A DNA stretch of 64,000 nucleotides from Dillenia suffruticosa (GCA_033439265.1 JAVTVX010000017.1:13974501-14038500); one strand, 5' to 3'. Shown: positions 45,726 to 58,908, numbered from the stretch's first letter. A program made the numbers and translations. Notes: a model not told the origin generated them from the sequence alone.

Positions 45726-46380
45726 CAACAATCCAAGAGAGCTATTTATCCTTCGCAAATTCCAACAAGCAAATTTTCTAGCCAGAACATGAAAAAAAAA
45801 AGAAGAGAGAGAGAAAGAAAAAGGGAAGAAAAAGGCAAGTAGATCCTACCATTGGTGCTATAACAATAATAAGTGTAATTGCTTATCCTTTTCAAATTTC
45901 GACAACCAAAATTTTCCCACCAGATTATGAAAAAAAAAAAAAAGAAAGAAAAACAAGAGAAAAAAGAAAGAAAGGGAAGAAAAAGGCAAGTAGATCCTAC
46001 CATTGTTGTTACGAACAATGGTAAGTGTAACTACTTACCCTTTGCAAAATTCCAACTACCAAAATATCCAATTAGAACACGAAAAAAAAAAGAAAGGGAA
46101 GAAAAAGGCAAGTAGATCCTATCATTGTTGCTACGAAAAGGCAAGTAGATGCTACCACTGTTGCTATGAACAATGGTAAGTGTAACTGCATATCCTTTTG
46201 CAAAATTCCAGCAACCTAAATTTTCCAATTAGAACATGATAAAAAAAGAAAGAAAAGAAAGAAAGAAAAAAAAAAAAAAACAAAGAAAGAAAGGGGAGAA
46301 AAAGGCAAGTAGATCCAACCATTGTTGCTATGAACAATGATAAGTGTAACTAAGAAAGTCATGGTAAGTGTAACCAAGAA
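45726..46380 (+). repeat. Purine-rich minisatellite, about 4-5 degenerate units
   Basis: Units of roughly 125-165 bp, each with an A/G-only block (runs of A, GAAAGAAA, GGGAAGAAAAA) followed by GGCAAGTAGATCCTACCATT, GTTGCTATGAACAATGGTAA, GTGTAACT, TATCCTTTTGCAAAATTCCA and ATTAGAACATGA. GGCAAGTAGAT occurs near 45833, 45985, 46107, 46139 and 46302. Long uninterrupted purine tracts of 30-60 nt are present. Frames open here are by-products of the repeat. Confidence 0.8.
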
Positions 46381-46409
46381 AGCCAGGAAAGAAAAATACG
46401 AATGTAGCT

Positions 46410-46500
46410 GCCATCAAGTAGGTCATATATCCATGGCTAAGGTCATATATCCATTACTTATCCATGGCTAAGGTCATATATCCATTACTTATATTTTGTT
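46410..46500 (+). repeat. Short tandem repeat of about 31 bp
   Basis: The block CCATGGCTAAGGTCATATAT, then CCATTACTTAT, occurs twice in tandem, with a partial third copy in front (AGGTCATATATCCATGG). Confidence 0.75.
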
Positions 46501-47389
46501 TCTTTTAATTATGAATCAAGAAGAACCAGCCATAAAGTCATCAATTATTAATCACACTGGTTTTAATTCACTTTAGATCCCGTTGTCTTTTTTGTGACCA
46601 CTTTTAATTTTTGTCTTTTTAAAGACCAGCCATTGTTGTCAAGTTTTTACATTAAAAAATTGGACTTTTTTTTACCAGAGATTGCAATATCTGAAGACAA
46701 GACATCATTCAAACTAAAATAGCTCAAGAATGAAGAAGCAAATTATGACTACTTGAATATACACACATGCATCCTTTAATTATGATTATATATACACACA
46801 CACATATAGTTAGCAAAACAAAGAAAAGATACAAATATAGGTTTGAGCAAATTATGTGGCGGTCAAATATTCGAGTGTCAGGTCTCTTGACAAAGGAGGG
46901 AAAATATATATAAAAATTAAATTATTACAAAACATGTAACACTTTATATAGTGGTTTTATATCGTCATCTACATGTACGAAAATGCGAAAGGAGAAAAGT
47001 AAACAAAAAAATTAATTTTTATTTCCACTAAAATTTTCGAGAAAAAGTGCAAAACTAAATCTAACCACTCAAGATACTATAAACAATTTAAACATTTATC
47101 ACTTCAATATCACAACAGTTGATTTCAATCTCTCTCCTAGCCCGTCCAACAATAGATCATACATAATATAACTTTAACCATAATTATTTTAATCAAATAA
47201 TCATATTTGTCACTATCAAAACCAACATATATAAACATAAAAAAGGTAATTCGTACTATGTCAAACTCATCTAAAATATAACTGAACTCATTTTTTCAAA
47301 CATAAAGGTGGCAAATCATATCATATCAATACTCAAATCATATCACATCAATACTCATCAAACTATAAGTTAACTCATTTATCATATTA
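46501..47389. other. No recognised feature
   Basis: AT-rich intergenic sequence. I see no coding relic, terminal repeat or RNA gene. A (CA)-rich patch lies near 46790-46803. Confidence 0.5.
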
Positions 47390-47850
47390 TATTTAAGTTT
47401 TAAATGATGGATATTTAAACAAGAAGAGTAGAAAATTCTAAAAAACTTTTGATTTGTATTAATGAGATAATATGATACAAAGAAAGAAAAACTATCTTTC
47501 TTATCCTTTTACAATGCGAGAAAAAGCTCTATTTATAGACAAATGTGAAAACAAGACGGTAGAAAGAGAGAAAGAAAGTTAAACTAGCTGTAGGAATTTC
47601 AAATTCTGAAAATTCCAACAGCTAGTTTTTTGACCATTGGAATATGCACTGTCCGAATTGTGGCAGTTTGAGTTTTCTTCCTAGACTTTTCTCCATATTA
47701 TTTGGGCTTCCTTGGACCTGATTTTGAACGTATTTTGGGCCTTGAATAGCTTGCGTAATTCGGGAAATTAAATCAAAAAAGAAGGGCTTGCAACTCTAAA
47801 TTTCTAGACAACTTATCAGGGCAAATAAATGACCTAGTGTTTAGGTCATT
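47390..47850 (-). mobile_element. Probable Ty1/copia 3' LTR (ends uncertain)
   Basis: Directly downstream of a copia RNase H tail on the same strand. It contains a promoter-like CTATAAATAGAGC on the minus strand (about 47527-47540), followed by pyrimidine-rich and AAG-rich sequence, as LTR R/U5 regions often do. A 9-bp inverted repeat AATGACCTA/TAGGTCATT (47828-47850) stands at the expected LTR start. No second copy or duplication was found to fix the ends. Confidence 0.4.
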
Positions 47851-47864
47851 GTCCTATTTTCGAG

Positions 47865-48140
47865 TTAAAAACCATGAGACATATCTTCTCTATTATTTTT
47901 AATACTCCATCTCAAGTTGGGTGTGTAAATGTCTATAGATCCTAACTTGCTGAGAATATGTTTAAGATGTTTCTCAGTTGCTATGTTAGCGAAAATGTCA
48001 GCCAACTGGTCTTCACTTCTAACATGTAAGGTTGAAATTATCTTATCTTCTGAAATCTTTCGAACATAATGACAATCAACCTCAATGTGTTTCATTCTTT
48101 CATGAAATATTGAAAGAAAGGAAGACAATCGAGCTTATTC
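47865..48140 (-). pseudogene. Ty1/copia RNase H C-terminal fragment
   Basis: Minus-strand frame containing IFHERMKHIEVDCHYVRKI, then HVRSEDQLADIFANIATEKH and LSKLGSIDIYTPNLRWS. This is the conserved end of copia pol (IFHERTKHIEIDCHFVR...SEDQLADIFTK...LG..DIYAPNLRGS). Upstream it degenerates within about ten residues. It is a 3'-terminal fragment; reverse transcriptase of a copia element on the same strand lies 11 kb away (59467-61040), but the two overlap in domain content. Confidence 0.85.
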
Positions 48141-48212
48141 CTCCTAAGATGATTATGAAAATTTATCCATTACTCATTGCATCACAACCCTGGCATGCAT
48201 CCTGAGCCAACT

Positions 48213-51073
48213 TGTCACGCCCTAACCCGCAGGTTGAGCATACGAACAGACCGTTGTGATTCCTTGAGACATAAGTATGCCCTACTGGCACGTCGAGATG
48301 ATGCAAGGCTAATATTATGACTAATATCATGACTCTACTCGACATCCTAATTCAAATCATATAACGAAAAATTTTAAAAAAAATGTTTTTTAGAAATTTT
48401 TTTAAAACATTTACCTCCGATATACATATAATATTTATATACGCGGTCTAATCGTAAATAAGGATGGATATGAATACTTACTCGGTAGCGTCTCTCAGTA
48501 ATACTCGTGAAACAGTACTACAAAATGAGTCAAGTGTACTATAAACTGAAAATTTTTAAATATAAGAGGGTGAGTATAATCCACACACTCAGTGAGTGAA
48601 GTGCAAGAACTATATAATCACAATAAATGAATTTGTGTGAGTGACAAGAATCATCGTTTTCAAATTTATATTCATTTGTAACATATCGTGTAATTCAAAA
48701 TAATATGCATTCTTATCATAATTATGTATCATGGGGTGTCAGTCGGTAATAAATCATATTTTACCCATAGTTTGGTCTAACTAGAATAAAATCCACCAAG
48801 AGGTCATCATAATATCATAAAAATAAAACATATATATATATATATATTTCTTTTAACCCCCTTCCCTTGGTGTTGATACAGTTCTCACGTATGCTCGTTC
48901 ATTGAATCCATTAGCCGAGTCAGGGAGTTCAAACCTCTGCTCTCGTTTATCCCATCACGTCACCCTGTTGGATAGACGTTCAATATCATGGTAGAGAGTG
49001 TGCTATACTTACTTTGCACTATCTCATAATCATACACAAGAGTCATATGTCATCATTCATAAACCTTTACTTGTAAAGAAAATCATAACACTATCAAGTC
49101 GTAATATCAGAATGTAAATTTTTTTAAAATCATCATTTCAAACATGCCATAAATACTAAAACATTTCTAAATCATATTTTAAAATTTATTTATAAAAATT
49201 ATGATTAAACTATTTTTCATTTAAGTCAGAAATAGTTTGTCTCATTCACCTCAACTGGGAAGAATACGCCACTTTCCCTAACTATCATCGTTTCTCGAGT
49301 GAGTCACCCCTCGTATGAAAACGTAACCCTACGTCTAGGTTAAACAATATATAATTTATCAATTATTTCGATAATATCATATCATAGGACTATGAATTGC
49401 ATATAGAAATATTTTTCTTTAAAATAAAATCTCAAATTCCATATTTAGAAAAATTTTAAATCTAAGTTTCCAAAATTTAATTCTGCGCAGTTTTGAGAGA
49501 AACTCCATATCTCTCTGTGTACTCCTCCAATTTAAATGATTCTTATCTCTAATTGAAGACAAGAGATCGATATAAAATATTCTAGTTATATATTATTCTC
49601 AGATTTTATGTGTATAATTTTATAAAATTCCTTTTTAATTTTAGTTTTGGCTTTAAAAACTACTTCTGCGCAGTTTCAGTAAAAATACTATAACGTTTTT
49701 CCTACTACTCCGATTCAAATGATCTTTACTTTAAATTAAATATAAGACAGATATCTAAAACTTTCATGTTTTAAGTTTCTCCAAATTCCATACAGAAGAT
49801 ATTTCAAAAATTAACACTAGGTACTAGTTTTACACAAAGTATAAAATAGAGTAAGTGAAATATGTTAAATTTCTAAAAATCACTAAAAATCGATTCTTTC
49901 ATGAAATGTTTTACATAATATGCCATTTTAAAGTTTAGAAAGTCTAGTTTACAGAAGAATGAATGGTTTAGATTTTTTATTACTATAGAATGAGATATCA
50001 CCACAAGACTATACAAGACTCAATCTAGAAATCAATATCTAGTATGATAGTGTGGATACTAATGTAACTACTCATATATAATTAATTTTTTGCATAAGTT
50101 AAGACATGTTACCTCTTTTGTAAGATCTCTTGCTAACAATACATACCAGTACTCCCTTTGAATTCTTGAAAATTTTTTTATATCGCCTTAACAAAAATCA
50201 AATCACAAATCACAAATCAATATAAATTCCTATAAAACACTTCTATACTTCCAAGTGAAATTCAAGAATTTTCAAAAATGTTCTTACCTCGTTGGTTTCA
50301 TGGTTACATTTAAATTGGATATGGATCCTACATATTTCGTCCAAGGGGGTTGAATGAAGAAAATGAGCTAAATTCTTCTTAAATAAATTCTTTTATAAAT
50401 TTAGCAAAATATCCTTAACTATTGGATCATTCCATTCATTATCTCAACCATCCACTTGTCCTAACACTCAACCATGTAATTGTTGATTCAAGAAAATTCT
50501 ATACACTCCATTAGGAGTCTTGTTGGACATCTATATCAAGAGGAGAAGTGTTACAACTAGCACAAACTATTCCAATTAGATTTCATACATAAATTGTTAT
50601 CTTATAAGTTTTCTTGAATGTGAAATAATTCTATGTGACCACTAACCAACCTTACTGTCCTCTTGATCAATCATTTGACTCCAATTGTCCATATTTGAGT
50701 GGCTTGCAATATAGTCCCCCAACTTTCATTAATTACATTTAGATTCCGAACTTTTAACAAATTTGTATTTTTTGTTCCTATGAAATTTTGTTCAAATTTC
50801 CTTAAAAATGTGAAATTTCATTTAAATACCTTTATTTAAGTGTGTAGGCCTTTCCTTAACCATTTTTGACTTCTTTAGGCATTGTTGGCACTTGCTGAGA
50901 AAATTTTCAACTTACCAATAAAATTTTCGATTTTAGTGATTTTGAGGCGAAATTTTAAAATAAATAAATAGATAATTAAAATTATATTTTAAATATCTCC
51001 AAAAAATGTTAATATATATTTAAAATCATAAGAAGTGGTACATGATATACTGTCACCAGAAATCGGTGTTACA
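48213..51073 (-). mobile_element. Solo LTR, Ty3 chromovirus-like, minus strand
   Basis: 2861 bp. On the minus strand it starts TGTAACACCGATTTCTGGTG and ends GGGTTAGGGCGTGACA. Flanks CAACT (48208-48212) and CGACT (51074-51078) form a 5-bp duplication with one change. Its termini match the element at 51115-58903 (TGTAACACCGACACTCGGTG ... GGGGCGTGACA), so both belong to related families. Characteristic internal pieces (CACTCAGTGAGTG; clusters like CCCTTGGTGTTGATACAG) recur there. No internal domain is attached. A (TA)n run lies at about 48826-48848. Confidence 0.85.
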
Positions 51074-51114
51074 CGACTAATAAAAACTTTGAAATGCCCC
51101 AAGAAGAAAACTCA

Positions 51115-53885
51115 TGTAACACCGACACTCGGTGTATTGTATATTGTACTTCTCATTATTCCATATATGATATGTTTTCATTTTCATATAAAGAAAGTTA
51201 TTCAGAAATTTTTTTTAAATGATATTGCTCTTGAAAATTTTTGACGAAATTGGCGGGAGTTAAAAATTTTCCCCAATGTCATTTTAAAATCTACGTGTGT
51301 AATCTCGAATCTGATGACATTACACATGCTAAATTAACTTAAAAAGTTAAGGGGACTTGAATTCGGACAACTCTTTATTGTTTGCGAAGAAACGCCCCAT
51401 GATTAATCGCCGGAGATAAAAATTTATTCTTACCGAGCCAAATTTAATTCTTCTCGTGCAAAACTGCTAAAATTTTGCCAGGAAGTCTAAATTAGGCTAA
51501 ATTAACATTTTAACAAGTTAAAACGTAATTTCGGGAAATTTGTCAAAATTCACCTGAAATGAAAGGAAATTGACCCTACCGTGTCAAAATGAAATCTACG
51601 CATGCAAATTTGATGCCGTCATATTACACATGTAAAATTCATCCTAAAAGTCAAGGGTCAAGAAATTTTGGTAGAAAATGCAAGGTGGAAAATAAAATCA
51701 CTCTAAAAATCCTAATGCGTTGAAAGGCAATTTGGAAGGTCAAATGACTTTATCTACGTGTGAGACTAACTCTATTAGATTCAGTGCGAAAAAAATTGAA
51801 CCAAATGGGTAAATTTAAATTTTTTAGATTTTAGGTCGAATATTGACCCCGCTGTTCGTTACGTGAAAATCGAAAATTTGATTGAAAAGTCAGAAAACAA
51901 ATTTAAGTGTTAGATTTGGATGATGGTGGTGGGCATTTATTGACAAATAGTGGAGATTAACCTTGGTTGTACCTTGAGGGAACCATAGTTAAGCAATTGC
52001 ACACAAAAGCCAACACTTGCTCTATTCTCTCCATTTGGAACCGTGAAGCCCAAGAAGAGAAGAACACACAAACTCCATTTCTTCTTCCTCCTCATAGCCG
52101 TGGACTACCAAGGTAAGATCTCCAAATCTTTCTACATACTACTCAATTTCTTTTACATAGATCCCTTCTATACATCTTTAACACCAACATATCTAAAAAT
52201 CAAGGCCAAATGAGAAGAATTACTTGGTGAAATCCAAGGAGGGAGCTGAGAGTTCAAGACCAAAATTCTGTATTTTGCTTCAAGCCCAGCTGTCCATCTT
52301 CAGGTATGAGACCCTCCATACTCCATAGTATAACATATCTTAATTTGGGACCAAAATGAGGTGGTTCGGTTAGGGAACTAGTGTAATACCGAAACTCGAT
52401 GCACTATATATTGTACTTCTCATTATTTTGTATATAATATATTTTTATTTTAGAGAAAGTCACTTAGAACTTTTTTTGATTTAAAATACTCTTGAAAATT
52501 TTTGGCGAGATTGCAGAAAGCTAAAATTTTTCCCTCTGAGTCATTTTAAAATCTACGCGTGTAATTTTGACCCTGATGAAATTCCACATGCTAAAGTAAC
52601 TTCAAAGGTTAAGAAAACTTGAATTCCGGTAATTCTCATTCGTTTGTGAAGAAACGCCTGATACTCAATCGTCGAACGCGAAAATTTGTCTTCACCGAGC
52701 CAAATTTAATTCTACCCATGCAAAACTGCTAAAATTCTGTCAGGAACCCTAAATTTGGCTAAATTAATATTTTACCAAGTTAAAATGAAATTTTGGAAAA
52801 AATTTGCCGAAATTCGTACGGAATGAAGCGAAATTTACCCTACCGTATCAAAATGAAAACCACACGTGCAAATTTGACGCCATGAGATATATACATGCTA
52901 AATTCACTTTAAAAGTGAAGGATCAAGGAATAAAAGTGAAATTTAAGCCGTAGCACAAAAACACTCCGTACTCTATAATTTTCGCCCGAGAAATCCTAGT
53001 TTTTAACAGAATTGAAATTTGTCCGAGCAAACAGTCTCGTTTCCATCCAAGACCTATATTTTTGAAATTTACGTGTAAAACGGAGTTCATAGTATGATTT
53101 CACGCATTTTGAGGTTGATGTCAAATTTTGACCGATCGAGAATTTCGTTCACTCCGAGGGACGTTTGGGCTATCAAATGATCTCAGATTAATGCGAGACC
53201 AACTCTATTTAATTCAGTACAAAAAACTGAATTATATGGGTAAATTTGAATTTCTTAGATTTTGGATCGAATATTCACTCCGCCATGCGTGACGCGAAAT
53301 CAAGGTAGGAATTTTCGACCAAATCTAAGAAGGTCCTTTTATGCAATTTAGAAAAAGAGGTTGGTGACAATTAATGACCATAGGAAGTGTGCAAGAGATG
53401 GAAGCTAGGATTTGTTTGAAAAGTCAATGAATCAATGTGAGCCATTTAATTAGGTTGTTGGGAGACAAATATTTAATGAAGCTTGACTTGTGGAACATGT
53501 AATTAATGAAGCTTGAATTGGTAGTGAGAGAGAATGACCTTGTAGAGTGATCCAATGGCCAAATAACCAAATACCAAACTTCTTCTTCCCTCTTCCTCTC
53601 ATGGCCATGAGATTCACCAAGAGATGAAGCTTGATCTCTTCAACTTTATTTTCTGAACTTCTTAGTTAGAAATAATCCACTCACCACTTATTACAACATA
53701 TCCAAAATTTAAGAAAAAAGGAGAAGGATTGCTTGGTGAAATCCAAGGAGGGAGCTGAGAGTTCAAGACCAAATTTCTGTGGTTTCTTCAAGTTTCAACT
53801 CTCTATCTTCAGGTATGAGACCCTCCATCCTCCATAGTATAACATATCTTAAATTGGGGTCAAAATGAGGAGGTTTGCTTAGGGA
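51115..53885 (+). repeat. Tandem duplication of the first 1.3-1.5 kb of the 5' LTR
   Basis: 51115-52381 and 52382 to about 53885 both start TGTAA(C/T)ACCGA and share, in order, GTATTGTATATTGTACTTCT-like, CTTGAAAATTTTTGGCGA-like, ACCGAGCCAAATTTAATTCT, AAGGAGGGAGCTGAGAGTTC, TCAGGTATGAGACCCTCCAT and TTAGGGAACTAG. Copy 1 stops exactly at GGAACTAG, where copy 2 begins, while copy 2 continues GGTTGGCCG. The copies are clearly diverged. Confidence 0.8.
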
Positions 53886-54755
53886 ACTAGGGTTGGCCGA
53901 AATTTGAAGTCAAGGAGGAAACTAGAAATTCTAGAATCTGGACATTCTGAACTGGTTGTAATATTTTAGCTATAGCATTTTTTGCACAAGGGAAAATTTA
54001 GTGAAAATTTTACACATGAAACTAGACATTCAGTGCTTTAAAATGGATAAGAACCGTTGCATTCTGAGTAGAGACGGATTTTATATGATTTTTCAAAATT
54101 AGGTGTTCTGTACAAATTCCCTGTTCAGTCCTGCATTTTGTCCTGATTTCGGCAGCAACGCTAACCTAAGTTTTCAAGCCCCTGCCTGATAGATTTAGAT
54201 CTTGTGCTAGTTGAAAGAATTGTAGACCCATGTCTTAGCTTTTCAATGAGGTAAGGATCAGCTAAATCCGACTCTTGTGTCAAAAGGTATAGCCATTCAT
54301 CTGAAACTCGTCAGAGGGTACTCCATTTTCCAACACTAAAAATAGTAGCATTGCACGACCCCCTTCCAACCCTTATTTGCAAAACCTCAAAGAAGAAAAG
54401 TTATAGCTCTCCTTCTTATCCACCAACTGTAAAAATGGCAGCCAAAGTTCCCAAGGGAATACAGAGTTATACAAAAATCGACCAAAACTATACAGAAAAG
54501 ATTCTGCTTCTCGGCCAAAACTAAACAGAGATGTTTGTGGTCAATTTCAGACCCCTTCTAAGCATAACTGGAAGAAACACAAAACATGAAAAATGTAAGG
54601 GTATATGGCTTCTAGGTACTGTAAAAAGTTCAGATAATTTGGAGTTGTGTTAAAAGTTGTGATGGATGTGCTAAACATTGGTCAGAATAGACTTCTAAAA
54701 TGTAATGTGAACAAAATGGTGCTATTTCAGGAACTTGCACTAGGAATCTGAGAAA

Positions 54756-54820
54756 GTGCCCAACTAAGAAGTTGTAGCCTTTGTCCTAACGAGTGCCCAA
54801 CTAAGAAGTTGTAGCCTTTG
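54756..54820 (+). repeat. Two-copy 28-bp repeat, period 37, in LTR
   Basis: GTGCCCAACTAAGAAGTTGT, then AGCCTTTG, at 54756-54783 and again at 54793-54820, identical. Such perfection inside a diverged LTR suggests a later local duplication. Confidence 0.85.
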
Positions 54821-56862
54821 CATCACAACTAAGACTGTGAACTCGTTTGTGAAACTGTGCCCAACAAAATGGTGCTATTTCACATGTTAGAGTCGTTGCA
54901 TGAATAGATTGTGAGATATGGGAAATTGGCTAAAACGGGATAGAATAGAAAGTGAGAGTTGATTGGTTTGAAAATGTGGACTTTAAGAAATCTTCCATCA
55001 AGATTTTGGAGGTAAGTTCAACACAAAAAGTGTGAGTTTTTATGTGAGCCAACCATAGAAATTGGAATTTCCCAATTCTGACCCCGGTTGAGAAACTTGT
55101 GGTTAATTCCCTAAAATGGCGCAAGAATAGAACTTGAAAACCCTAAATTTGTCTATAACTAGGGTTGCATCACATGTACATTATTACATACGTATCATAT
55201 GATTTCTTAAGTGACTCATATTCTTTATTATGTTTATAGAGTCTCGTTGGTGATATTGAGGGGAGTATATTTTTTGTGTGTGCCTCGAAATTCGTGTCGG
55301 GAGTGGCATACTCTTCTGCATACAGTGAGTGAGATTTATTATATTATGTGTCCTATGCATAATATCATGTTTTAAAATATTTTCTAATACAAGCATGATT
55401 TAATGAATATGTGATGTGAAATTGTGTTTGAATTTCAAAATGTTTTTTTTTTGAATTCATAGAGTGTCCACAAATATATTTTACGTGATTATATATGCAT
55501 CCAAACGAGTTCTAAAATGTGAAACTGTGCCATTGCATTTGATTTATACATGTTTTATAAAATCATCATTGTGGAAATGATTGACATTGCTTGAGAAATG
55601 TGGTATGGCACGTGATTGATTTGATAATTATATTATATATGGGCCGAGGGCTCTGACATGTGATGAATGATAATTTTGTGATGGGTAAATCTCATTCCGT
55701 AGATACAAAGAATGCATGTGTAGGGTGATCCATATTTGCACCCGATACGCTTCTATGAAATGTATCTCACATGACATCGGAAAATGATAAATGCATTGTG
55801 ATTTGACACGGTACTAGTCAGGTTGAACCCATAAAGGAGAGGGCTATGTTGAGCCATAGTCTAACACCTGATGAGCTCCGTCGTCAATGTTGGGGTAGAG
55901 AGTTTTTCTAACCTATTGCATACAGAACCCCCGATATGCCTGTCATTGGTCGCGGTCGATATTTGCCAGGACTAATTTTGACATGCTCTATTCTTATATG
56001 ATTTGATGACATGGATGCATAAATGTTTGAAATGTATGTGAAAAAAATGATTTATGATAAATTGAGCATTATACATGATTTCTTACAATATATGGAATTA
56101 TTGAAAACTTTGACACTCTATTTTTTACCGACTCATTGAATACATGATATATACCCTCTCACTCACTGGGTATCTTTCTTGATACTCATCCCTTATTTTC
56201 TATTGTGTATAGAGATAGCTATAGTGGGACGCATTGAAATTTATCAGCGCAGAGGCTTTTGGTTGGAGATCAAGATTGTTGATTTGGTACTCAATATGAT
56301 ATTAAGAATGATTTGCCAATGAAATTGTATAATTGTTTATTGGAGTTGTAGATAAACCATTGTGTATAAAAATGGATGATTGTATGAAGATTTATGTGCA
56401 TCTTATTAAAATTCTAAATTCTATTCTATTGCATTGAGCCATGAAATGTACTATTGTATATATTTACTTTGGGAAACGTGTCATGTTCTAGAAGTGTCAT
56501 TTAGGTTTGTTCGGTACCATCTTTAAATCATAGGAGGGGTAACTAGTGACTGTTCATGCCTTTGATGGGGGCATGGCAGTAAAGGTTTGTGGCTAAAACC
56601 GATAGTATTACATGATAGCCTTACGTTGTCCTAATTTGTATGGGGTGGATTGATAGGTATTATATGAATATGATTGATTTGTTGTAAGGCCGTGTTAGCC
56701 CATTTATTTAAGCAATTGGATAATCATTTGATATACAGGTTGATTGGTATATGGGAGATCTCCAAAATATGAGGAAGTTCTGTCCGATTTTTTTAGAATA
56801 TCGCCGGCATCCAGGGCAACGGGTTGCTGCTTACGATTCCGATTCGGGGCGTGACAGTTCTA

Positions 56863-56876
56863 TTGGTATCAGAGCC
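56863..56876 (+). promoter_or_regulatory. Primer binding site (tRNA-Met type)
   Basis: TTGGTATCAGAGCC, a few bases after the LTR end at 56856. This is the usual initiator-tRNA-Met complement of plant chromoviruses and copia elements. Confidence 0.85.
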
Positions 56877-58908
56877 TCTAGGAAACATGAAAGTTGTAGT
56901 GCTGTCGCTTAGCGGCATCAAAGATTGGTTTTTCTTAAATTTTGCGATTAGAATTTGAAAAAACGTTCAAAATGAAAGTTGTAGTGCTATCGCTTAACGT
57001 TAAAATGAGATAGAAAATATGTGATTTGGAGTTCTGTAGTAGAAGTTATGACCATTTTGCCATGATTGCGCAATGGTGCATATGTGCAGAAACCATGAAT
57101 AATGAATTATAAGCACATGTGTTGTGTTGGGGGTGATAAAATGTGTACTAATTGAATGAATTGTAAAGAATATATGATAAAAATGACGAAAAAAGGGATA
57201 GAGCAGGCCCTAAGATACCCTAACCTTGATCTTAGAGGAAAGAATTGCTAGAATACAACTTAAGTAATAAGTTCAAATCATGACACAAATCCTCATATAT
57301 GCATTGTGTTGTCATTATAGGCACACGGGTGGTGACCAAACGAGAAGAAACACTTTCGACACTTGTGGTACTTGGTAGGGAGTGACTGACCCTCCCATAT
57401 ACGGTGAGTAGGACTCTAATTTCATGCATGAAAAGTGAAACTTGATTTTTGTCGTGTTTTTAACAAAACATACTTTTGATATGTATGACTCGTCGTGTGC
57501 CACTAAATTTTGAATCTGTTTTGTAACTATTGGAGTGTCGTGAACTCGTATTTTCTATGAATATACATTTATAAATTTGATTCAATTGAAATGGTGCCAT
57601 GTTTTATGATTTTTACATGTTAAATTTCATATAACCTAATATGGCATATTTATTAAACACTATGGTTTCTATATCATTGATTTGTGGCCGTAGGATGACT
57701 GTTATGATATGATTTTGTCTTGAGAGGATGACTGTAGTTACGGGGGACGTTGATTATGACGCCAAGTATACGTCTGGGTATACTTCATGCGGAGGTATCC
57801 GCAAACGTCCGGTATATGGGTATAGACGCAGTCGGTTGAACCCGCAATGGGAGGATATATGTGACCCCACTGTCTAGCATCGGGTGAGGTCCTATACGTG
57901 ATCTGATCTGTGTATAAATTAGTCTCGGTGAAGCTTATAGTCAACATCGGGATAGAAAGCGACTTTTGAACATTTATGCATAATAAAACCCCCGATACTC
58001 TTGTCATTGGTCATGGTCGACCTTTATCAGGATCATATTCGGTTTGCTCTAAAAATACTTGATTTTAAAGGGATGCATATATGTATGATACCGTGGGATG
58101 AAAAATTTTTTTCAATTTTACTGAACATACCATGTTTTTTTGTGAAATGTGAATTATTGTTTATGAATAATCATATTTTATATTCCAATGGCTCATACAA
58201 ATTATTTATGTTTGATATTGATCCCCTTACTCATTGAGTATCTCCCTTGATAGTCACTCCTCTCCTTTCCTTTCTCAGACAGGGTTACTTTGATAGAGCG
58301 ACGCGTCGAGCTCTAGACATCTTTTGTCGTGTATTTGTGTATTTACGTATTCACTACAGTGACATCTAAATTTCATTTAAAATATGAAATCCGTCTTGTA
58401 TATCAACCCTGCGAGATCTTGATATTGAGCTCCGTAGATGGACATGTATATTTTATGGGATAACTATATAAATTATTGACATTTATTTGTGAAACTCTCA
58501 TATTGGCTCATTACACCTGCATTGAGGCACTTGAAACATTTAACCTTTTAACTTAAGAATTTGTTGTACACATGTATAAAATTTTAGGCCTGCTCAGTGT
58601 GGCAGTTACAGTAGAGGTCTGTGGTTAGAATTGTTAGTAGTTGTGATAGTTTTGCGTTGTCCTAGTTTGTATGATGCGGATTGATCGGTATGATATGAAT
58701 GTGGTGGATTATGAATGTGGTTGATTGTTGTAAGGCCGGGTTGGCCTATTTATTCATGTGACAGGATGATCATTCAATATACAGGTTGATTTGTATATGA
58801 GAAACCTCCGAAATATCGGAAGCTTTTGTCCGATTTTTTAGAAAATCGAGCAAGCATCTAGGGTAATGGGCGGCTGCTCATGACCCTAGTTTGGGGCGTG
58901 ACAACTCA

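Larger units (their letters stand above)
51115..58903 (+). mobile_element. Ty3 chromovirus-like element, internal region almost entirely deleted
   Basis: 7789 bp with a perfect 5-bp duplication ACTCA (51110-51114 and 58904-58908). The 5' LTR starts TGTAACACCGACACTC at 51115 and ends GGGGCGTGACA at 56856. A primer binding site follows. Then, after little or no internal sequence, comes a 5'-truncated 3' LTR that ends GGGGCGTGACA at 58903. The segments 56580-56856 and 58610-58903 are clear LTR counterparts (CCGATTTTTTAGAA, TTGTAAGGCCG, ATATACAGGTTGATT). gag and pol are absent. The matching duplication shows that it inserted as a unit and was deleted afterwards. Confidence 0.85.

Noticed and set aside
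45726-46228. Frames of 78-90 codons and a CRISPR-like repeat-spacer appearance
   Set aside because: Degenerate minisatellite with unequal units in a plant genome; no leader, no cas genes, low-complexity translation.
56863-56876. tRNA-like sequence
   Set aside because: It is the primer binding site complementary to tRNA-Met next to an LTR end; no cloverleaf surrounds it.
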